Assembly (NCBI GenBank): GCA_023266195.1
Contig: JAHFRP010000002.1
Coordinates: 268,135-332,134, forward strand
DNA: 64,000 nt
Reading direction: 5' to 3'
Origin: Sulfuricella sp.
GTDB lineage: Bacteria; Pseudomonadota; Gammaproteobacteria; Burkholderiales; Sulfuricellaceae
Shown piece by piece: positions 53,285-63,919 of this stretch (the stretch's first letter is position 1; each line of letters opens with the position of its first letter). The notes below the pieces were generated by a model that saw only the letters and a list, made by a program, of their open reading frames with translations, was not told the DNA's origin and did not search any database. A program made the translations under genes and the position numbers.

Positions 53285-54046
53285 TCAGGACGCGGCGTGC
53301 CAACGCCGCAGAAGCTCAAGGTCGACATACTCCTGACTGGCCGCTTCGGCGCCAAAACTTCGGAATGGCTGCCCAGGCTCTCCCAGGTCGCTCAATACGG
53401 CGACAGCGCACGGGAAGGCATGACCCAAGGTATAGTCATTTACCGTCACTACCGTCCTTAGTCCGGCGCCTACACTCGCTTTCAGTCCGTTTTCAGAGTC
53501 CTCCAACGCGAGGCAGCGGTCGGCATCCAGCTTTAACTTGTCCAGCGCCCAGAAATAGATATCCGGCGCCGGCTTTTTCGCGGATACGATATCGCCGGCC
53601 GCAATCACTTCGAACCAGTCACCCGGCTCCCCAGCCAGGGTGTGGCGCAATAGCGCAGTAACGTTTTCCGGCGTGGTCGTGGTCGCAATCGCCAGTCTGA
53701 AGCCAGCATCCCTGGCTTCGCCCAGCAGCCGTTTGACACCGTTCCGCAACGGGATGCCCCCGCGCTCCAGCAATTCCACATAATGACGAGTCTTGGCTTT
53801 ATGCAGCGCCACGACCAAGTCATCAAAATCCTTGGGCTTGACGAAGTCCGCGCAAAAATGGCTAACGTAATACCGAATACGCTCCTTGCCGCCGGTCACT
53901 TCCAGCAATTTGCCATACAGCGCCACATCCCAGTCCCAGCCTAGGCCGAACTCGCAAAAAGCGGCGTTGAATGCAAGCCTATGGCCATCGCGCTCGGTGT
54001 CCGCCAGCGTCCCGTCAACATCGAAAATCAAGGCCTCCAACACCAT
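53285..54046 (-). CDS. cbbY: CbbY-type HAD phosphatase
   Basis: A 253-residue HAD-IA phosphatase. Motif I DVDGTLADTERDGHR (nucleophile Asp9), the cap motif FNAAF, motif II TTTTPENV, the Lys of SAKKPAPDIY and motif IV LEDSENGL match CbbY, which removes xylulose-1,5-bisphosphate, an inhibitor of RuBisCO. CbbY normally lies in a cbb operon; here it stands alone, convergent with folD (5 bp gap). If correctly named it implies a Calvin cycle elsewhere in the genome. Confidence 0.85.
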   Translation of the reverse strand: MVLEALIFDVDGTLADTERDGHRLAFNAAFCEFGLGWDWDVALYGKLLEVTGGKERIRYYVSHFCADFVKPKDFDDLVVALHKAKTRHYVELLERGGIPLRNGVKRLLGEARDAGFRLAIATTTTPENVTALLRHTLAGEPGDWFEVIAAGDIVSAKKPAPDIYFWALDKLKLDADRCLALEDSENGLKASVGAGLRTVVTVNDYTLGHAFPCAVAVLSDLGEPGQPFRSFGAEAASQEYVDLELLRRWHAAS

Positions 54047-54064
54047 ATCACCCCTTGCTTAAAC

Positions 54065-54093
54065 TTGCGATAAGTCAAAATTTCTGCTATTAA
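54065..54093 (+). promoter_or_regulatory. Candidate promoter for dksA
   Basis: TTGCGA at 54065-54070, 17-bp spacer and TATTAA at 54088-54093 with TGC just before the -10 (extended form). Transcription would begin about 24 bp before the dksA ATG. Confidence 0.4.
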
Positions 54094-54123
54094 AGCAGTT
54101 TTGCCAAAACGAGTAGAGCATCC

Positions 54124-54546
54124 ATGTCCGCAGAATTACACAAGCAATTCACCCCCTACACCCCGAAAAAAGATGAGGAGTATATGAATGCCAGCCAGCT
54201 CGGGCATTTTCGCAAAATTCTCGAGGACTGGAAAGCCGAGCTGAGCCAGGATATTGACCGCACCGTGCATACCATGCAGGACGAGGCTACGATCTTTGCC
54301 GACCCCAACGACCGCGCCAGCCAGGAATCGGACATGGCGCTGGAACTCAGGAACCGAGATCGCGAACGCAAGTTGATCAAGAAAATCGACGAAACCATTG
54401 GCAAGATCGAGTCGGAGGATTACGGTTACTGCGAAAGCTGCGGTGTGGAAATCGGCCTGAAGCGGCTTGAAGCCCGCCCCACCGCCACGCTCTGCATAGA
54501 CTGCAAGACGCTGGACGAGTTGCGCGAAAAGCAAGTGGCCAAGTAA
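54124..54546 (+). CDS. dksA: RNA polymerase-binding regulator DksA
   Basis: A 140-residue protein. The coiled coil (about 30-105) has [11 protein letters not shown] at its tip, with the acidic pair that enters the polymerase secondary channel; the C-terminal zinc motif is C-x2-C (YCESCG) and C-x2-C (LCIDC). It acts with ppGpp to repress rRNA and activate amino acid genes. The start could also be MNASQ 20 codons in; the longer form matches E. coli DksA in length. Confidence 0.93.
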   Translation: MSAELHKQFTPYTPKKDEEYMNASQLGHFRKILEDWKAELSQDIDRTVHTMQDEATIFADPNDRASQESDMALELRNRDRERKLIKKIDETIGKIESEDYGYCESCGVEIGLKRLEARPTATLCIDCKTLDELREKQVAK

Positions 54547-54583
54547 GCGACTTGGTTCATCGAGAACCATATCCTGTCGGAAC

Positions 54584-54622
54584 TTAAGGCGGGTTGGGAA
54601 ATGCCGTTTCGCAACCCGCTTT
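54584..54622 (+). terminator. Terminator after dksA
   Basis: GCGGGTTG and CAACCCGC form an 8-bp stem with AA/TT extension, followed by TTTAAT. It lies about 45 bp after the dksA stop. Confidence 0.6.
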
Positions 54623-54667
54623 AATCAAGAGACTCAATCCATTGATGCGGCGCGCGCCGCAATATTT

Positions 54668-55123
54668 ATGCACGCCGATTCCTTGCACAACCAACTCGAC
54701 GAATTCCACCTCCAAATGAACGGATTGCTGTTCAGCTTGCTGACATGGCAGCAGCTGACCGAATTTTGGACGAAAGTAAATAGAAGCGCGGGCTGGTACC
54801 TGTACGCCGTCGGCGAAGCCGTGCCCACGCTTCCCTCCCAACCGGAACAAGTGGACAGGTTTATTGCCGAACTCGACGCGCTGCTAAGACGCGACCATCA
54901 CGAAAGCTACTGCGGCATCGTCTATGCGAACGATCTGGACAGCCCGTCCTTCGTCAAGATTTACGATCCCAATCATCTTGGCTCCTCGTGCGGTTCCGGC
55001 AAGAACCCACCTCCGCCTCCCGGCTGGATCATGAGTCGGGTCGCCCCGGTGGAACTTCATTTGAAATACACGCTGCCGGCAAACCGCAAGCGCTGGTGGC
55101 AAAACCTGTTTCATCCGGAATAA
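54668..55123 (+). CDS. Uncharacterised protein, 151 residues
   Basis: I do not recognise the family. The protein is soluble with no signal peptide or membrane helix: a helical N-terminal half (MHADSLHNQLDEFHLQMNGLLFSLL...QPEQVDRFIAELDALLRR) and a C-terminal half with DHHESYCGIVYANDLDSPSFVKIYDPNHLGSSCGSG and a poly-Pro turn. Two Cys (SSC and YC) could pair or bind metal. No ribosome binding site is clear before the ATG. It is followed by a strong bidirectional terminator. Codon use looks like its neighbours. Confidence 0.7.
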   Translation: MHADSLHNQLDEFHLQMNGLLFSLLTWQQLTEFWTKVNRSAGWYLYAVGEAVPTLPSQPEQVDRFIAELDALLRRDHHESYCGIVYANDLDSPSFVKIYDPNHLGSSCGSGKNPPPPPGWIMSRVAPVELHLKYTLPANRKRWWQNLFHPE

Positions 55124-55135
55124 GCCACCCAAAAT

Positions 55136-55171
55136 AAAAAGCCCCTAGGCCTGCGCCTAGGGGCTTTTTTT
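55136..55171. terminator. Bidirectional terminator between the unknown gene and pnp
   Basis: GCCCCTAGGC at 55141-55150 and GCCTAGGGGC at 55155-55164 form a perfect 10-bp stem with a CTGC loop, flanked by an A run and a T run, so it can work on both strands. Confidence 0.92.
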
Positions 55172-55187
55172 ATAGGGCTGGAAAACC

Positions 55188-57311
55188 TTACGCTTCCGTT
55201 CCCTCTGGCTTCCTGGATGCCGCTGGCGGCTCCATCAGCGCCTTCATGGAAAGACGCAACCGGCCCTTCTCATCGGCTTCAAGCACCTTGACCCGCACCA
55301 CTTGCCCTTCGGCCAAGTGGTCGGAAACGGCATTGACTCGCTCGTGGGCGATCTGGGAGATGTGCAGCAGCCCATCCTTGCCCGGCAGTACGCTGACGAT
55401 GGCGCCGAAATCCAACAGCTTGATCACCTTGCCTTCGTAAGTCTTGCCCACTTCGACTTCGGCGGTGATCTCCTCGATGCGCTTCTTGGCCAGGTCGCCG
55501 GCTTCGGAGCTCAGGCAGGCGATGCTCACCGTGCCGTCTTCCGCGATGTCGATGGTGGTGCCGGTTTCCTCGGTCAATGCGCGAATCACTGCGCCACCCT
55601 TGCCGATCACGTCGCGGATTTTTTCCGGATTGATCTTGATGGTGATGATGCGCGGGGCGTAGGCGGACATTTCCTGGCGAGCGTGCGGGACTGCTTCGTG
55701 CATGATGCCGAGGATGTGCATCCGGCCTTCGCGCGCTTGGCTGAGTGCCGCTTGCATGATTTCCTTGGTAATGCCGAGAATCTTGATATCCATCTGCAAC
55801 GCAGTCACGCCACGATCCGTACCAGCCACCTTGAAATCCATGTCGCCGAGGTGATCTTCGTCGCCCAGAATATCGGTCAGCACCGCGAACCGGTTGCCTT
55901 CCTTGATCAGGCCCATGGCGATGCCGGCGACATGCGCCTTCATCGGCACGCCCGCATCCATCAGCGACAGGCAGCCGCCGCACACCGACGCCATCGAACT
56001 GGAGCCGTTGGATTCGGTAATTTCGGAGACTACGCGCATGGTATAGCCAAACTCTTCCGCGCTCGGCAAGGCCGCAATCAGAGCCCGCTTGGCCAAACGG
56101 CCGTGGCCGATTTCGCGGCGCTTCGGCGTGCCGACACGGCCGCATTCGCCCGTTGCATACGGCGGGAAGTTGTAATGCAGCAGGAAGCGGTCTTTGTACT
56201 CGCCCTGCAACGCGTCGATGATTTGTTCGTCGCGTCCGGTGCCCAGCGTGGCAACGACCAGCGCCTGGGTTTCGCCGCGGGTGAACAGGACGGAGCCGTG
56301 CACGCGAGGCAACACGCCGGTGCGGATGGTAATGGGACGAACCGTGCGGGTATCGCGCCCGTCGATGCGGGGCTCGCCTTCGAGAATCTGGCTGCGGACG
56401 ATCTTGGCTTCCAGGTTTTCGAAGATGCCCTTGATCTGGTTGACGCGAGCAGTATCCATATCTTCGGTGATCAGTTCGCCGAGCACGGAATTGCGAATGG
56501 CGTCGATTTTCGCGTAGCGATCCTGCTTCTGGCGAATCTTGTACGCTTCGTTCAAGTCGGCCTGGGCTGCTTGAGCGATCTTTTCCATCAGCTCCTGATC
56601 CTGCTCGGGCGCCTTCCAGTCCCACGGAGCGGCGGCGACTTCGTCGGCCAACTCGTTGATCAGGTTGATCACCGCCTGCATTTCGTCATGGCCGAACACC
56701 ACCGCACCCAGCATCACGTCTTCCGGCAGTTCCATGGCTTCGGACTCGACCATCAGCACAGCCTGCTCGGTGCCGGCCACAACCAGGTTCAACTGGGAAG
56801 TGGCGAGTTCGGTCGCGGTCGGATTCAGTATGTATTCACCGTTCGCATAACCGACGCGCGCAGCGCCGATCGGGCCATTGAACGGTATGCCGGAAATCGC
56901 CAGAGCGGCGGAAGCGCCGATCAAAGCCGGGATGTCCGCATCGACTTCGTTTTCCGAGGACATGACCGTGGCAACGATCTGCACGTCGTTGTAGAAACCC
57001 TCCGGGAAAAGCGGACGCAACGGGCGGTCGATCAGGCGCGAGGTCAGGATTTCCTTCTCGGACGGACGACCTTCGCGCTTGAAAAATCCGCCGGGGATCC
57101 TGCCGGCGGCATAGGTGCGCTCCTGGTAATCGACCGTCAGGGGGAAAAAGTCCTGGCCCGGCTTGACGCTTTTGGCGCCGACGACGGTGACCAGAACCAC
57201 TGTATCGTCTAGGCTGACCATCACGGCACCGGACGCCTGACGCGCGATCTCGCCGGTTTCCAATGTCAGCGTGTGGCGTCCGTACGCAATACTTTTCTTG
57301 ATAGGTTTCAA
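55188..57311 (-). CDS. pnp: Polynucleotide phosphorylase
   Basis: A 707-residue exoribonuclease: two RNase PH domains joined by a helical segment, then a KH domain ([32 protein letters not shown] near 550) and an S1 domain ([34 protein letters not shown]). It degrades RNA from the 3' end with phosphate and joins the RNase E degradosome. It follows rpsO by 29 bp, the usual arrangement. Confidence 0.96.
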   Translation of the reverse strand: MKPIKKSIAYGRHTLTLETGEIARQASGAVMVSLDDTVVLVTVVGAKSVKPGQDFFPLTVDYQERTYAAGRIPGGFFKREGRPSEKEILTSRLIDRPLRPLFPEGFYNDVQIVATVMSSENEVDADIPALIGASAALAISGIPFNGPIGAARVGYANGEYILNPTATELATSQLNLVVAGTEQAVLMVESEAMELPEDVMLGAVVFGHDEMQAVINLINELADEVAAAPWDWKAPEQDQELMEKIAQAAQADLNEAYKIRQKQDRYAKIDAIRNSVLGELITEDMDTARVNQIKGIFENLEAKIVRSQILEGEPRIDGRDTRTVRPITIRTGVLPRVHGSVLFTRGETQALVVATLGTGRDEQIIDALQGEYKDRFLLHYNFPPYATGECGRVGTPKRREIGHGRLAKRALIAALPSAEEFGYTMRVVSEITESNGSSSMASVCGGCLSLMDAGVPMKAHVAGIAMGLIKEGNRFAVLTDILGDEDHLGDMDFKVAGTDRGVTALQMDIKILGITKEIMQAALSQAREGRMHILGIMHEAVPHARQEMSAYAPRIITIKINPEKIRDVIGKGGAVIRALTEETGTTIDIAEDGTVSIACLSSEAGDLAKKRIEEITAEVEVGKTYEGKVIKLLDFGAIVSVLPGKDGLLHISQIAHERVNAVSDHLAEGQVVRVKVLEADEKGRLRLSMKALMEPPAASRKPEGTEA

Positions 57312-57340
57312 AACGTTATCCTCTATTTTTGACGCATTGA

Positions 57341-57610
57341 TTATTTACGCAGACCGAGGCGCTCGATCAGGGCGCGATAGCGGTCAGCGTTGCTGCGCTT
57401 CAAATAGTCCAACAGTTTGCGCCGCTTGCTGACCAACTTGAGCAGGCCGCGACGGGAATGGTGATCCTTGGCGTGGGTCTTGAAGTGGCCGGTAAGGTCG
57501 TTGATGCGTGCGGTCCACAATGCGATCTGCACTTCTGACGAGCCGGTGTCGCCCGCGGTTTTTTGATAATCCTGCACAATTTGTGCCTTTTGCGTACTGT
57601 TAACAGACAT
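57341..57610 (-). CDS. rpsO: Ribosomal protein uS15
   Basis: An 89-residue protein, the standard length ([72 protein letters not shown]). It binds 16S rRNA helices 20-22 early in 30S assembly and in E. coli represses its own translation. The start follows GGAGAG; a frame extension of four codons is not conserved. Confidence 0.97.
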   Translation of the reverse strand: MSVNSTQKAQIVQDYQKTAGDTGSSEVQIALWTARINDLTGHFKTHAKDHHSRRGLLKLVSKRRKLLDYLKRSNADRYRALIERLGLRK

Positions 57611-57636
57611 TATTCTCTCCACAAATAAAACGCGTT

Positions 57637-57665
57637 ATTTTACCTTGTATTATGTTCTCAAGCAA
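57637..57665 (-). promoter_or_regulatory. Promoter for rpsO-pnp
   Basis: On the minus strand TTGCTT (57660-57665), a 17-bp spacer and TAAAAT (57637-57642). Transcription would start about 20 bp before the rpsO ATG. Confidence 0.5.
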
Positions 57666-57698
57666 TTACCGCACATTGAAGCGGCAAACGAGGCATGA

Positions 57699-58607
57699 TC
57701 ATGCCGTGCCCTGAACAACCAGCCGCTTCGGTGCGATCTTTCCGTCCGGCGCAACTTCGCCTATCCCGATAAGATCCTGTTTTTCGTCATACAGCACCAT
57801 CACCCCTGTGTGCGACTGCCCTGGCAACCAGATCGGTTGCCCTTGCCGAAAATAATAGGCACTTTCCCGATCCAGGCTGATTTTCGGGAATCCGCTGACC
57901 AGGCAATCCGGCGGCAAAAGTTGCTGGTCACGGGCATCCGGCGACAACGTTTCAAGCTGCTCCAGCGTCAGCGCCCGCCCAAGCTCAAAACCACCGGTAC
58001 GCGTACGCCGCAACGCCTGCATGAAAGCGCCGCACCCCAAAACACGCCCCAGATCTTCAGCCAATACGCGAATATAGGTGCCCTTGCTGCACTCGACCGT
58101 AACCGTCAGTTCATCACCGGAAAAAGCATCCAGGGTAAAACGATGTATCGTGACCTCACGCGCCGCACGCTCAATTTCGACTCCGGCGCGCGCATAGGTA
58201 TAAAGTGCCTTGCCCTGGAACTTGAGGGCCGAATGCATCGGCGGCACTTGAGAAATCGTCCCGACGAAGCCTTGCATCGCGCGCTTTATCTCGTCGAGCG
58301 AAAGGTCGACCAGGCAACGACTGGTTACTTCGCCCTCGACATCGCCGGTGGTCGTGGTCTGGCCCAGCTTGAAAACTGCCTGGTAGGTCTTATTGGCATC
58401 GAGCAGAAACTGCGAAAACTTGGTAGCTTCGCCGAAACAGATCGGCAGCAAGCCGGTCGCGATCGGATCCAGGTTGCCGGTATGCCCCGCCTTGGCGGCC
58501 TGATAGAGCCTTTTGGCGTGTTGCAGTGCAGCATTCGACGAAATCCCGAAAGGCTTGTCCAACAGCAAGACACCGTTGATGAGGCGTTTGATCCGTTTAT
58601 ACTGCAA
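57699..58607 (-). CDS. truB: tRNA pseudouridine-55 synthase TruB
   Basis: A 302-residue synthase with the catalytic GHTGNLDPIATGLLPICFGEATK motif (Asp47), SQVPPMHSALKFQGK, and a C-terminal PUA-like domain. It makes pseudouridine in the T loop of tRNA. The stop lies in a GGCATGATCATGCC palindrome (57693-57706). It starts 4 bp after rbfA. Confidence 0.95.
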   Translation of the reverse strand: MQYKRIKRLINGVLLLDKPFGISSNAALQHAKRLYQAAKAGHTGNLDPIATGLLPICFGEATKFSQFLLDANKTYQAVFKLGQTTTTGDVEGEVTSRCLVDLSLDEIKRAMQGFVGTISQVPPMHSALKFQGKALYTYARAGVEIERAAREVTIHRFTLDAFSGDELTVTVECSKGTYIRVLAEDLGRVLGCGAFMQALRRTRTGGFELGRALTLEQLETLSPDARDQQLLPPDCLVSGFPKISLDRESAYYFRQGQPIWLPGQSHTGVMVLYDEKQDLIGIGEVAPDGKIAPKRLVVQGTA

Positions 58608-58611
58608 GGGG

Positions 58612-58995
58612 CTAGTCTTCTTGTTCTTGTTGCTGGTGCGCTTTATCCTCGGAAACCGCTGCGTCGATCAATTGGGAAAGCTGCACCCCGCGCTCGACCG
58701 ACGTATCATAGATAAAGTGCAGCTGCGGCATAATCCGGAGCTTCATGCGGTGCGCAAGCTGAGAACGCAAAAAACCGGCTGCGCGCTCCAATCCGGTCTG
58801 TGCGAGACTGGCCTGACCAGCCGCGTTCATCGTGGTGAAATATACCCTGGCATGCGCATAATCCTGGGTTACCTCGACGCTGGTCAGCGTCACCAGGCCG
58901 ATGCGAGGATCCTTAACTTCCAGCTGGATCAGCTCGGCCAGCTCGCGCTGGATCTGTTCGCCGACGCGCCCCGTGCGCAAAAACGCTTTACCCAT
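58612..58995 (-). CDS. rbfA: Ribosome-binding factor A
   Basis: A 127-residue KH-fold protein with the family segments RVGEQIQRELAELIQLEVKDPRIGLVTLTSVEVTQDYAHARVYFTT and LAHRMKLRIMPQLHFIYDTSVERG. It acts in late 30S maturation. It lies 32 bp after infB and 4 bp before truB. Confidence 0.95.
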   Translation of the reverse strand: MGKAFLRTGRVGEQIQRELAELIQLEVKDPRIGLVTLTSVEVTQDYAHARVYFTTMNAAGQASLAQTGLERAAGFLRSQLAHRMKLRIMPQLHFIYDTSVERGVQLSQLIDAAVSEDKAHQQQEQED

Positions 58996-59027
58996 GATGA
59001 AGGCACCCGGTCTGCTCCATGAGCATT

Positions 59028-61724
59028 TTAAAGGCTGCGCGCAACTTCAACCATCTCGAACACCTCAATATGGTCGCCGATATCGAGGTCGTTGAATCCC
59101 TTTAACGACAGGCCGCACTCGAAGCCGGATTTCACTTCTTTTACATCATCCTTGAAGCGTTTGAGCGAATCCAGCTCGCCGGTATGGAGTACCACGTTAT
59201 CGCGCAACACGCGCACCATGGAGCCGCGTTTCACCACGCCGTCGAGGACGTAGCAGCCAGCCACGGTGCCCACCTTGGAGATACGATAGACCTCGCGAAC
59301 CTCGACCAGGCCGATCACGCTTTCCTTGCGCTCAGGTGCAAGCATGCCCGACAGCGCCGCCTTGACCTCATCCACGGCATCGTAAATGATGTTGTAATAA
59401 CGCACATCGACACCGGATGCGCCGATCAGTTTGCGCGCAGTCGCGTCGGCGCGCGTGTTGAAGCCAATCACGACGGCTTTGGAAGCCAGCGCCAGATTGA
59501 TGTCCGACTCGGTGATTGCCCCCACCCCGCTGTGGATGATGTTGACCTTGACCTCTTCGGTGGACAACTTTTGCAGGGCATGAGCCAGCGCCTCGTAGGA
59601 ACCCTGGACATCGGTCTTGATAATCAGCGGCAGAACCCTGACTTCGCCTTCGCCCATTTGCTCGAACATGTTTTCCAGTTTCGCAGCATGCTGTTTGGCC
59701 AACTTCACATCACGGAACTTGCCCTGGCGGAAAAGCGCAATTTCCCTTGCTTTGCGTTCGTCGTTCAGGACAATAACGTCCTCGCCGGCCATCGGCACTT
59801 CCGACAACCCCTGGATCTCGACCGGAATGGAGGGGCCGGCCTCCTTGACCATTTCGCCGCTCTCGTTGAGCATGGCCCGCACCCGGCCGAAAGCGCCGCC
59901 CGCAAGCAGCATGTCGCCCTGCTTGAGGGTTCCGGATTGTACCAGAATGGTCGCTACGGGGCCGCGCCCCTTGTCCAGCCGTGCCTCGATCACCAGACCT
60001 TTGGCCGGAACATCCTTTTGTGCCTTCAACTCCAGCACCTCGGCCTGCAACAGCACGCCCTCCAGCAAGTCATCGATACCTTGACCGGTCTTGGCGGATA
60101 CCTCGACAAACATCGTATCACCGCCCCAATCCTCGGGCACGACGCCCTGGGCCACCAGTTCCTGCTTGACACGCTCCGCATTGGCATCGGGCTTATCGAT
60201 CTTGGTCATCGCCACAACAACCGGCACATTTGCAGCTTTGGCATGGTGAACGGCCTCGATCGTCTGCGGCATCACACCGTCGTCGGCAGCCACAACAAGG
60301 ATCACAACGTCCGTTGCTTTGGCGCCGCGAGCGCGCATCGCCGTAAACGCCTCGTGGCCGGGGGTGTCGAGGAAAGTCACCATCCCGCGCGGCGTTTCGA
60401 CGTGATAGGCGCCGATATGTTGGGTAATGCCCCCCGCTTCGCCATGCGCCACGCGAGTGCGGCGAATGTAGTCCAGCAAGGAAGTCTTGCCATGATCGAC
60501 GTGCCCCATCACCGTCACCACCGGCGCACGTGGCTCCATATGCACTTCATGCGTTTCCTCCTCGGCGAGGTAAGCTTCGGGGCTATCCAGTGCCGCAGGT
60601 TTTGCCACGTGCCCCATTTCCTCGACCAGAATCATCGCGGTCTCTTGGTCCAGCACTTGGTTAATCGTCGCCATGGAACCCATCTTCATCATCACTTTGA
60701 TGACAGCGGCCGCCTTTATGGACATTTTTTGAGCGAGCTGCCCCACCGTAATGGTTTCGGGAATCAATACTTCATGCACAATGGGTTCGGTCGGCATGGC
60801 GAAACCGTGCGGCCCCTGATCCTCGGCCTTATGGTGGGAAGCCTTATCCTTGCGATTGCGCCACCCGCTTGCGCCGGCCGCGTCGCCGCGCACCTTGATG
60901 CCGCGTTTCTTGCCCGCGGCGTCGGCCCAAGTTGTTTCTTTTTTCTTTGCCGCTTTCTTCTCAACTTTCTCACCCGGCTTCGCCGCAGGCTTATGCAAAG
61001 TTCCCTCCGACAAAACCGGCTCTGCCGCGGTTTTGGCCGGCTGCTGCGCCAGTGTCTTGGCTTGCGCCTCGGCCTCAAGCGCCTGCTTGCGCTGCACGAG
61101 TTTTTCCTGCTTTTCCCGGAGTTCCGCGCTTTGGCGGGCAAACAACTCAGCCTGTTTACGTTTCTCTTCTTCGCGCTTGGCAATCTCCGCATCGAGCAGG
61201 AGTCGCGGCTGAACCCTCTTGGGCGCTTCGGATGGCGCAGTTGAAATCGCTTCGACAGCGGCCACCTCGACCACCACCGCCTCGGCTGGCACCGCTTCAA
61301 CGGGCACCGTCTCAACAGAAATCACTTCAGTGGGTAGCGCTTCGACCGGCTCCATCTCAACAGGAGGTGTTTCATCCGGCAACATATCAGCAGCGACGAC
61401 CGCTTCGGCAGAGACGACTTCCGTTGCGTCACGCTTGACGAACACCCGTTTTTTCCGAACCTCGACCTGAATAGTGCGCGCTTTACCGGTACTATCCGAT
61501 TTTTTTATCTCAGTGGTCTCTCGGCGCGTCAAGGTGATCTTCTTCTTGCCCTCCTGCGCTCCATGCGCCCGGCGCAAGTAATCGAGCAGTTGCGTCTTGT
61601 CCTGTTCAGTCAGCAAATCATCGGCCACCGCTTTATTCACGCCCGCAGCCCTCAACTGTTCAAGCAGCCGCGTCGCGGGCAAGCCCAGTTCGCTAGCGAA
61701 TTGAGCTACGTTTATTTGTCCCAT
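59028..61724 (-). CDS. infB: Translation initiation factor IF-2
   Basis: An 898-residue GTPase. N-terminal IF2N domain ([28 protein letters not shown]), a long charged and Ala/Val/Glu-rich linker with a [18 protein letters not shown] repeat stretch, a second IF2N-like part, then the G domain ([30 protein letters not shown]) and C-terminal domains. It brings fMet-tRNA to the 30S subunit. The start was set at MGQINV because GGAGACC precedes it; an in-frame ATG 13 codons upstream is not conserved. Confidence 0.96.
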   Translation of the reverse strand: MGQINVAQFASELGLPATRLLEQLRAAGVNKAVADDLLTEQDKTQLLDYLRRAHGAQEGKKKITLTRRETTEIKKSDSTGKARTIQVEVRKKRVFVKRDATEVVSAEAVVAADMLPDETPPVEMEPVEALPTEVISVETVPVEAVPAEAVVVEVAAVEAISTAPSEAPKRVQPRLLLDAEIAKREEEKRKQAELFARQSAELREKQEKLVQRKQALEAEAQAKTLAQQPAKTAAEPVLSEGTLHKPAAKPGEKVEKKAAKKKETTWADAAGKKRGIKVRGDAAGASGWRNRKDKASHHKAEDQGPHGFAMPTEPIVHEVLIPETITVGQLAQKMSIKAAAVIKVMMKMGSMATINQVLDQETAMILVEEMGHVAKPAALDSPEAYLAEEETHEVHMEPRAPVVTVMGHVDHGKTSLLDYIRRTRVAHGEAGGITQHIGAYHVETPRGMVTFLDTPGHEAFTAMRARGAKATDVVILVVAADDGVMPQTIEAVHHAKAANVPVVVAMTKIDKPDANAERVKQELVAQGVVPEDWGGDTMFVEVSAKTGQGIDDLLEGVLLQAEVLELKAQKDVPAKGLVIEARLDKGRGPVATILVQSGTLKQGDMLLAGGAFGRVRAMLNESGEMVKEAGPSIPVEIQGLSEVPMAGEDVIVLNDERKAREIALFRQGKFRDVKLAKQHAAKLENMFEQMGEGEVRVLPLIIKTDVQGSYEALAHALQKLSTEEVKVNIIHSGVGAITESDINLALASKAVVIGFNTRADATARKLIGASGVDVRYYNIIYDAVDEVKAALSGMLAPERKESVIGLVEVREVYRISKVGTVAGCYVLDGVVKRGSMVRVLRDNVVLHTGELDSLKRFKDDVKEVKSGFECGLSLKGFNDLDIGDHIEVFEMVEVARSL

Positions 61725-61755
61725 TTCGGTCTCCAATACATTCTGCTCACTGTTG

Positions 61756-63228
61756 TCATGCAAACCACGGGGCGCGTGCCTTCATAATCAATTCTTTAGC
61801 GCGATCGCCATCCATCTCTGTCATTTCCACCAGATCGTCAACCGCCAAATCGGCAAGGCCGTCCACCGTCACAATCCCCTTGGATGCTAGGATGCGCGCA
61901 GTTTGATCGTCCATCCCTTCCATGGCCAGCAATTCTGCCGAGGGGGTCTCGACTTTTTCTTCACTGGCGATCGCTTCCGTCAGCAGCGCATTACGTGCGC
62001 GGCTGCGCAACTCATTGATCGTGTCCTCATCAAAAGATTCAATTTCCAGCATTTCAGAGATGGGTACATAAGCGACCTCCTCCAGCGTATTGAATCCTTC
62101 CTGCACCAGAATCTCAGCCACTTCCTCATCAACATCCAACTTTTGCATGAACTGGGAAATAATGGCCGTACTTTCTTCCTGATTCTTTTGTTCGGCTTCT
62201 TCCTCGGTCATGATGTTTAGTGCCCAGTCAGTCAACTCGCTCGCCAAGCGAACATTCTGCCCAAGCCGTCCAATCGCCTGAGCCAGTTGATCCTCCTCCA
62301 CCACGACATCCATGCTGTGTTTTTCTTCGTCGACCACGATACTGCTAACTTCTGCTGGCGCCAGAGCGTTAATCACGAACTGGGCAGGGTCTGGCGACCA
62401 CAAAATGATATCCACCCGCTCGCCTGCAAGCTCCGAAGTTACGGCCTGAACGCGTGAGCCGCGCATGCCGACGCAGGTTCCGATCGGATCGATGCGCGGG
62501 TCATTCGATTTGACCGCAATTTTTGCCCGCATACCAGGATCCCTTGCAGCCGATTTGATTTCGAGCAAACCATCCTCTATTTCAGGCACTTCCAACTCAA
62601 ATAGCTTGACCAAAAAATCAGGGGCAATACGCGAAAGTATCAACTGCGGGCCACGTCCACCGCGATCAACACGGGTCAGAAACGCGCGCACACGATCCCC
62701 AACCCGAAGATTTTCTTTTGGAATCATCTGCTCGCGTGGCAACAAGGCTTCAATTCGGCCCGACTCGATAATCGCATTGCCTCGCTCCATGCGCTTGATC
62801 GTTCCGGTGACCAGATACTCTTTACGCATCAGGAAATCACTGAGGATTTGCTCGCGCTCCGCTTCCCGAATTTTCTGCAGGATGACCTGCTTAGCGGCTT
62901 GGGCGCCGATACGTCCGAATTCAACTGGCTCCAGTGGTTCTTCGACAAAACCATCCAATTCGATCTGGGCTTCGCACGCCTGGGCCTCGGTCAAACCAAT
63001 TTGGCGCTCGGGAAATTCGACCGCATCGTCAGGAACCACGTGCCAACGCCGAAAGGTGGAATATTCGCCGGTATCGCGATCGACATCGACGCGCACATCC
63101 ACATCCTCATGAAAACGCTTTTTGGTTGCAGAGGCCAATGCCAATTCCAGCGCGGAGAAAATCACGTCCTTGGAAACGTTTTTCTCCCGCGACATCACAT
63201 CTACAACCAACAAAATTTCACGACTCAT
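61756..63228 (-). CDS. nusA: Transcription termination/antitermination factor NusA
   Basis: A 490-residue protein: N-terminal polymerase-binding domain ([50 protein letters not shown]), S1 domain ([29 protein letters not shown]), KH1 and KH2 ([37 protein letters not shown]) and two C-terminal acidic repeats with helix-hairpin-helix motifs. It controls pausing, termination and rRNA antitermination. It starts 11 bp after rimP. Confidence 0.96.
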   Translation of the reverse strand: MSREILLVVDVMSREKNVSKDVIFSALELALASATKKRFHEDVDVRVDVDRDTGEYSTFRRWHVVPDDAVEFPERQIGLTEAQACEAQIELDGFVEEPLEPVEFGRIGAQAAKQVILQKIREAEREQILSDFLMRKEYLVTGTIKRMERGNAIIESGRIEALLPREQMIPKENLRVGDRVRAFLTRVDRGGRGPQLILSRIAPDFLVKLFELEVPEIEDGLLEIKSAARDPGMRAKIAVKSNDPRIDPIGTCVGMRGSRVQAVTSELAGERVDIILWSPDPAQFVINALAPAEVSSIVVDEEKHSMDVVVEEDQLAQAIGRLGQNVRLASELTDWALNIMTEEEAEQKNQEESTAIISQFMQKLDVDEEVAEILVQEGFNTLEEVAYVPISEMLEIESFDEDTINELRSRARNALLTEAIASEEKVETPSAELLAMEGMDDQTARILASKGIVTVDGLADLAVDDLVEMTEMDGDRAKELIMKARAPWFA

Positions 63229-63239
63229 ACCACCTCCGG

Positions 63240-63671
63240 CTATATATTCGGGATCAAACGCGCCTTGTCGATATCGGCGATATTTAGCGACAAAGGCACG
63301 CCATCAACGTCCAATTCAAGCACACCGTTTTTTACATCAACCAATACGCCGGCATAATTCTTCCTACCGGACAACGGCATGCGCAACTTAATCTGCGCAC
63401 GTTCCCCGCAAAAACGGACAAAATCCGCTTCCTTCTTTAAAACCCGATCCAATCCTGGGGAAGAAACCTCGAGCCGGTCATAATCGTAATCCATTTCGAC
63501 GGCCAGCAAGCGCGACAGATGATCGCTTACGAAAGCACAGTCATCGACAGAAATACCGGTTGGCTTATCGATAAATAACCGGAGAAATTTACCTCGCTGC
63601 GACACCTCGAGATCAACAAACTCATATCCCAAACCGGTTATCGTGGACTCAAGCAAGCCATGCAAATCCAT
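63240..63671 (-). CDS. rimP: Ribosome maturation factor RimP
   Basis: A 143-residue protein with [63 protein letters not shown] and a C-terminal SH3-like barrel. It assists 30S maturation. The start follows GCGGGGAAT; an extension of four codons upstream is possible. First gene of the rimP-nusA-infB-rbfA-truB unit. Confidence 0.95.
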   Translation of the reverse strand: MDLHGLLESTITGLGYEFVDLEVSQRGKFLRLFIDKPTGISVDDCAFVSDHLSRLLAVEMDYDYDRLEVSSPGLDRVLKKEADFVRFCGERAQIKLRMPLSGRKNYAGVLVDVKNGVLELDVDGVPLSLNIADIDKARLIPNI

Positions 63672-63684
63672 ATTCCCCGCCACA

Positions 63685-63709
63685 AATAAAAAATGGGCTG
63701 ACAGCCCAT
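63685..63709 (-). terminator. Terminator-like hairpin in the rimP leader
   Basis: ATGGGCT (63693-63699) and AGCCCAT (63703-63709) form a 7-bp stem with a 3-nt loop; in the minus direction it is followed by TTTTTTATT and, 5 bp later, the rimP binding site. It may be an attenuator or a terminator for upstream readthrough. Confidence 0.6.
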
Positions 63710-63722
63710 ATACGATTTCTAC

Positions 63723-63731
63723 ATTGTATCA
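63723..63731 (-). promoter_or_regulatory. Candidate extended -10 promoter of the rimP-nusA operon
   Basis: On the minus strand TGATACAAT reads as TG, one base and TACAAT, with TTTCAA at the -35 distance. Transcription would start near 63716, just before the terminator-like hairpin. Confidence 0.45.
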
Positions 63732-63828
63732 AATAACCAGAATGATTGAAACATCAACCAGCTAGCAGCGAAGCGATTCTAGGAAAGCAGTCACACGAAA
63801 AGATGAAGACAACGCATTGCGGCTGAGT

Positions 63829-63860
63829 AAAAAAGCCCGGCGAATCAACCGGGCTTTTTT
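63829..63860 (-). terminator. Strong terminator of the rRNA operon
   Basis: AAAAAAGCCCGG faces CCGGGCTTTTTT around an 8-nt loop; in the minus direction the stem ends with a six-T run. It lies 60 bp after the end of the 5S gene and could also act on the plus strand. Confidence 0.9.
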
Positions 63861-63885
63861 ATTCTTGTGCGGTTGCCACAAACGA

Positions 63886-63910
63886 CAAAGCCCTCGCGAG
63901 GAGGGCTTTG
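63886..63910 (-). terminator. First hairpin after the 5S gene
   Basis: CAAAGCCCTC (63886-63895) and GAGGGCTTTG (63901-63910) form a perfect 10-bp stem with a 5-nt loop, 10 bp from the 5S end. It has no long T run, so it may serve as 3' processing hairpin as well as a terminator. Confidence 0.7.
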
Positions 63911-63919
63911 TTGTATAAG

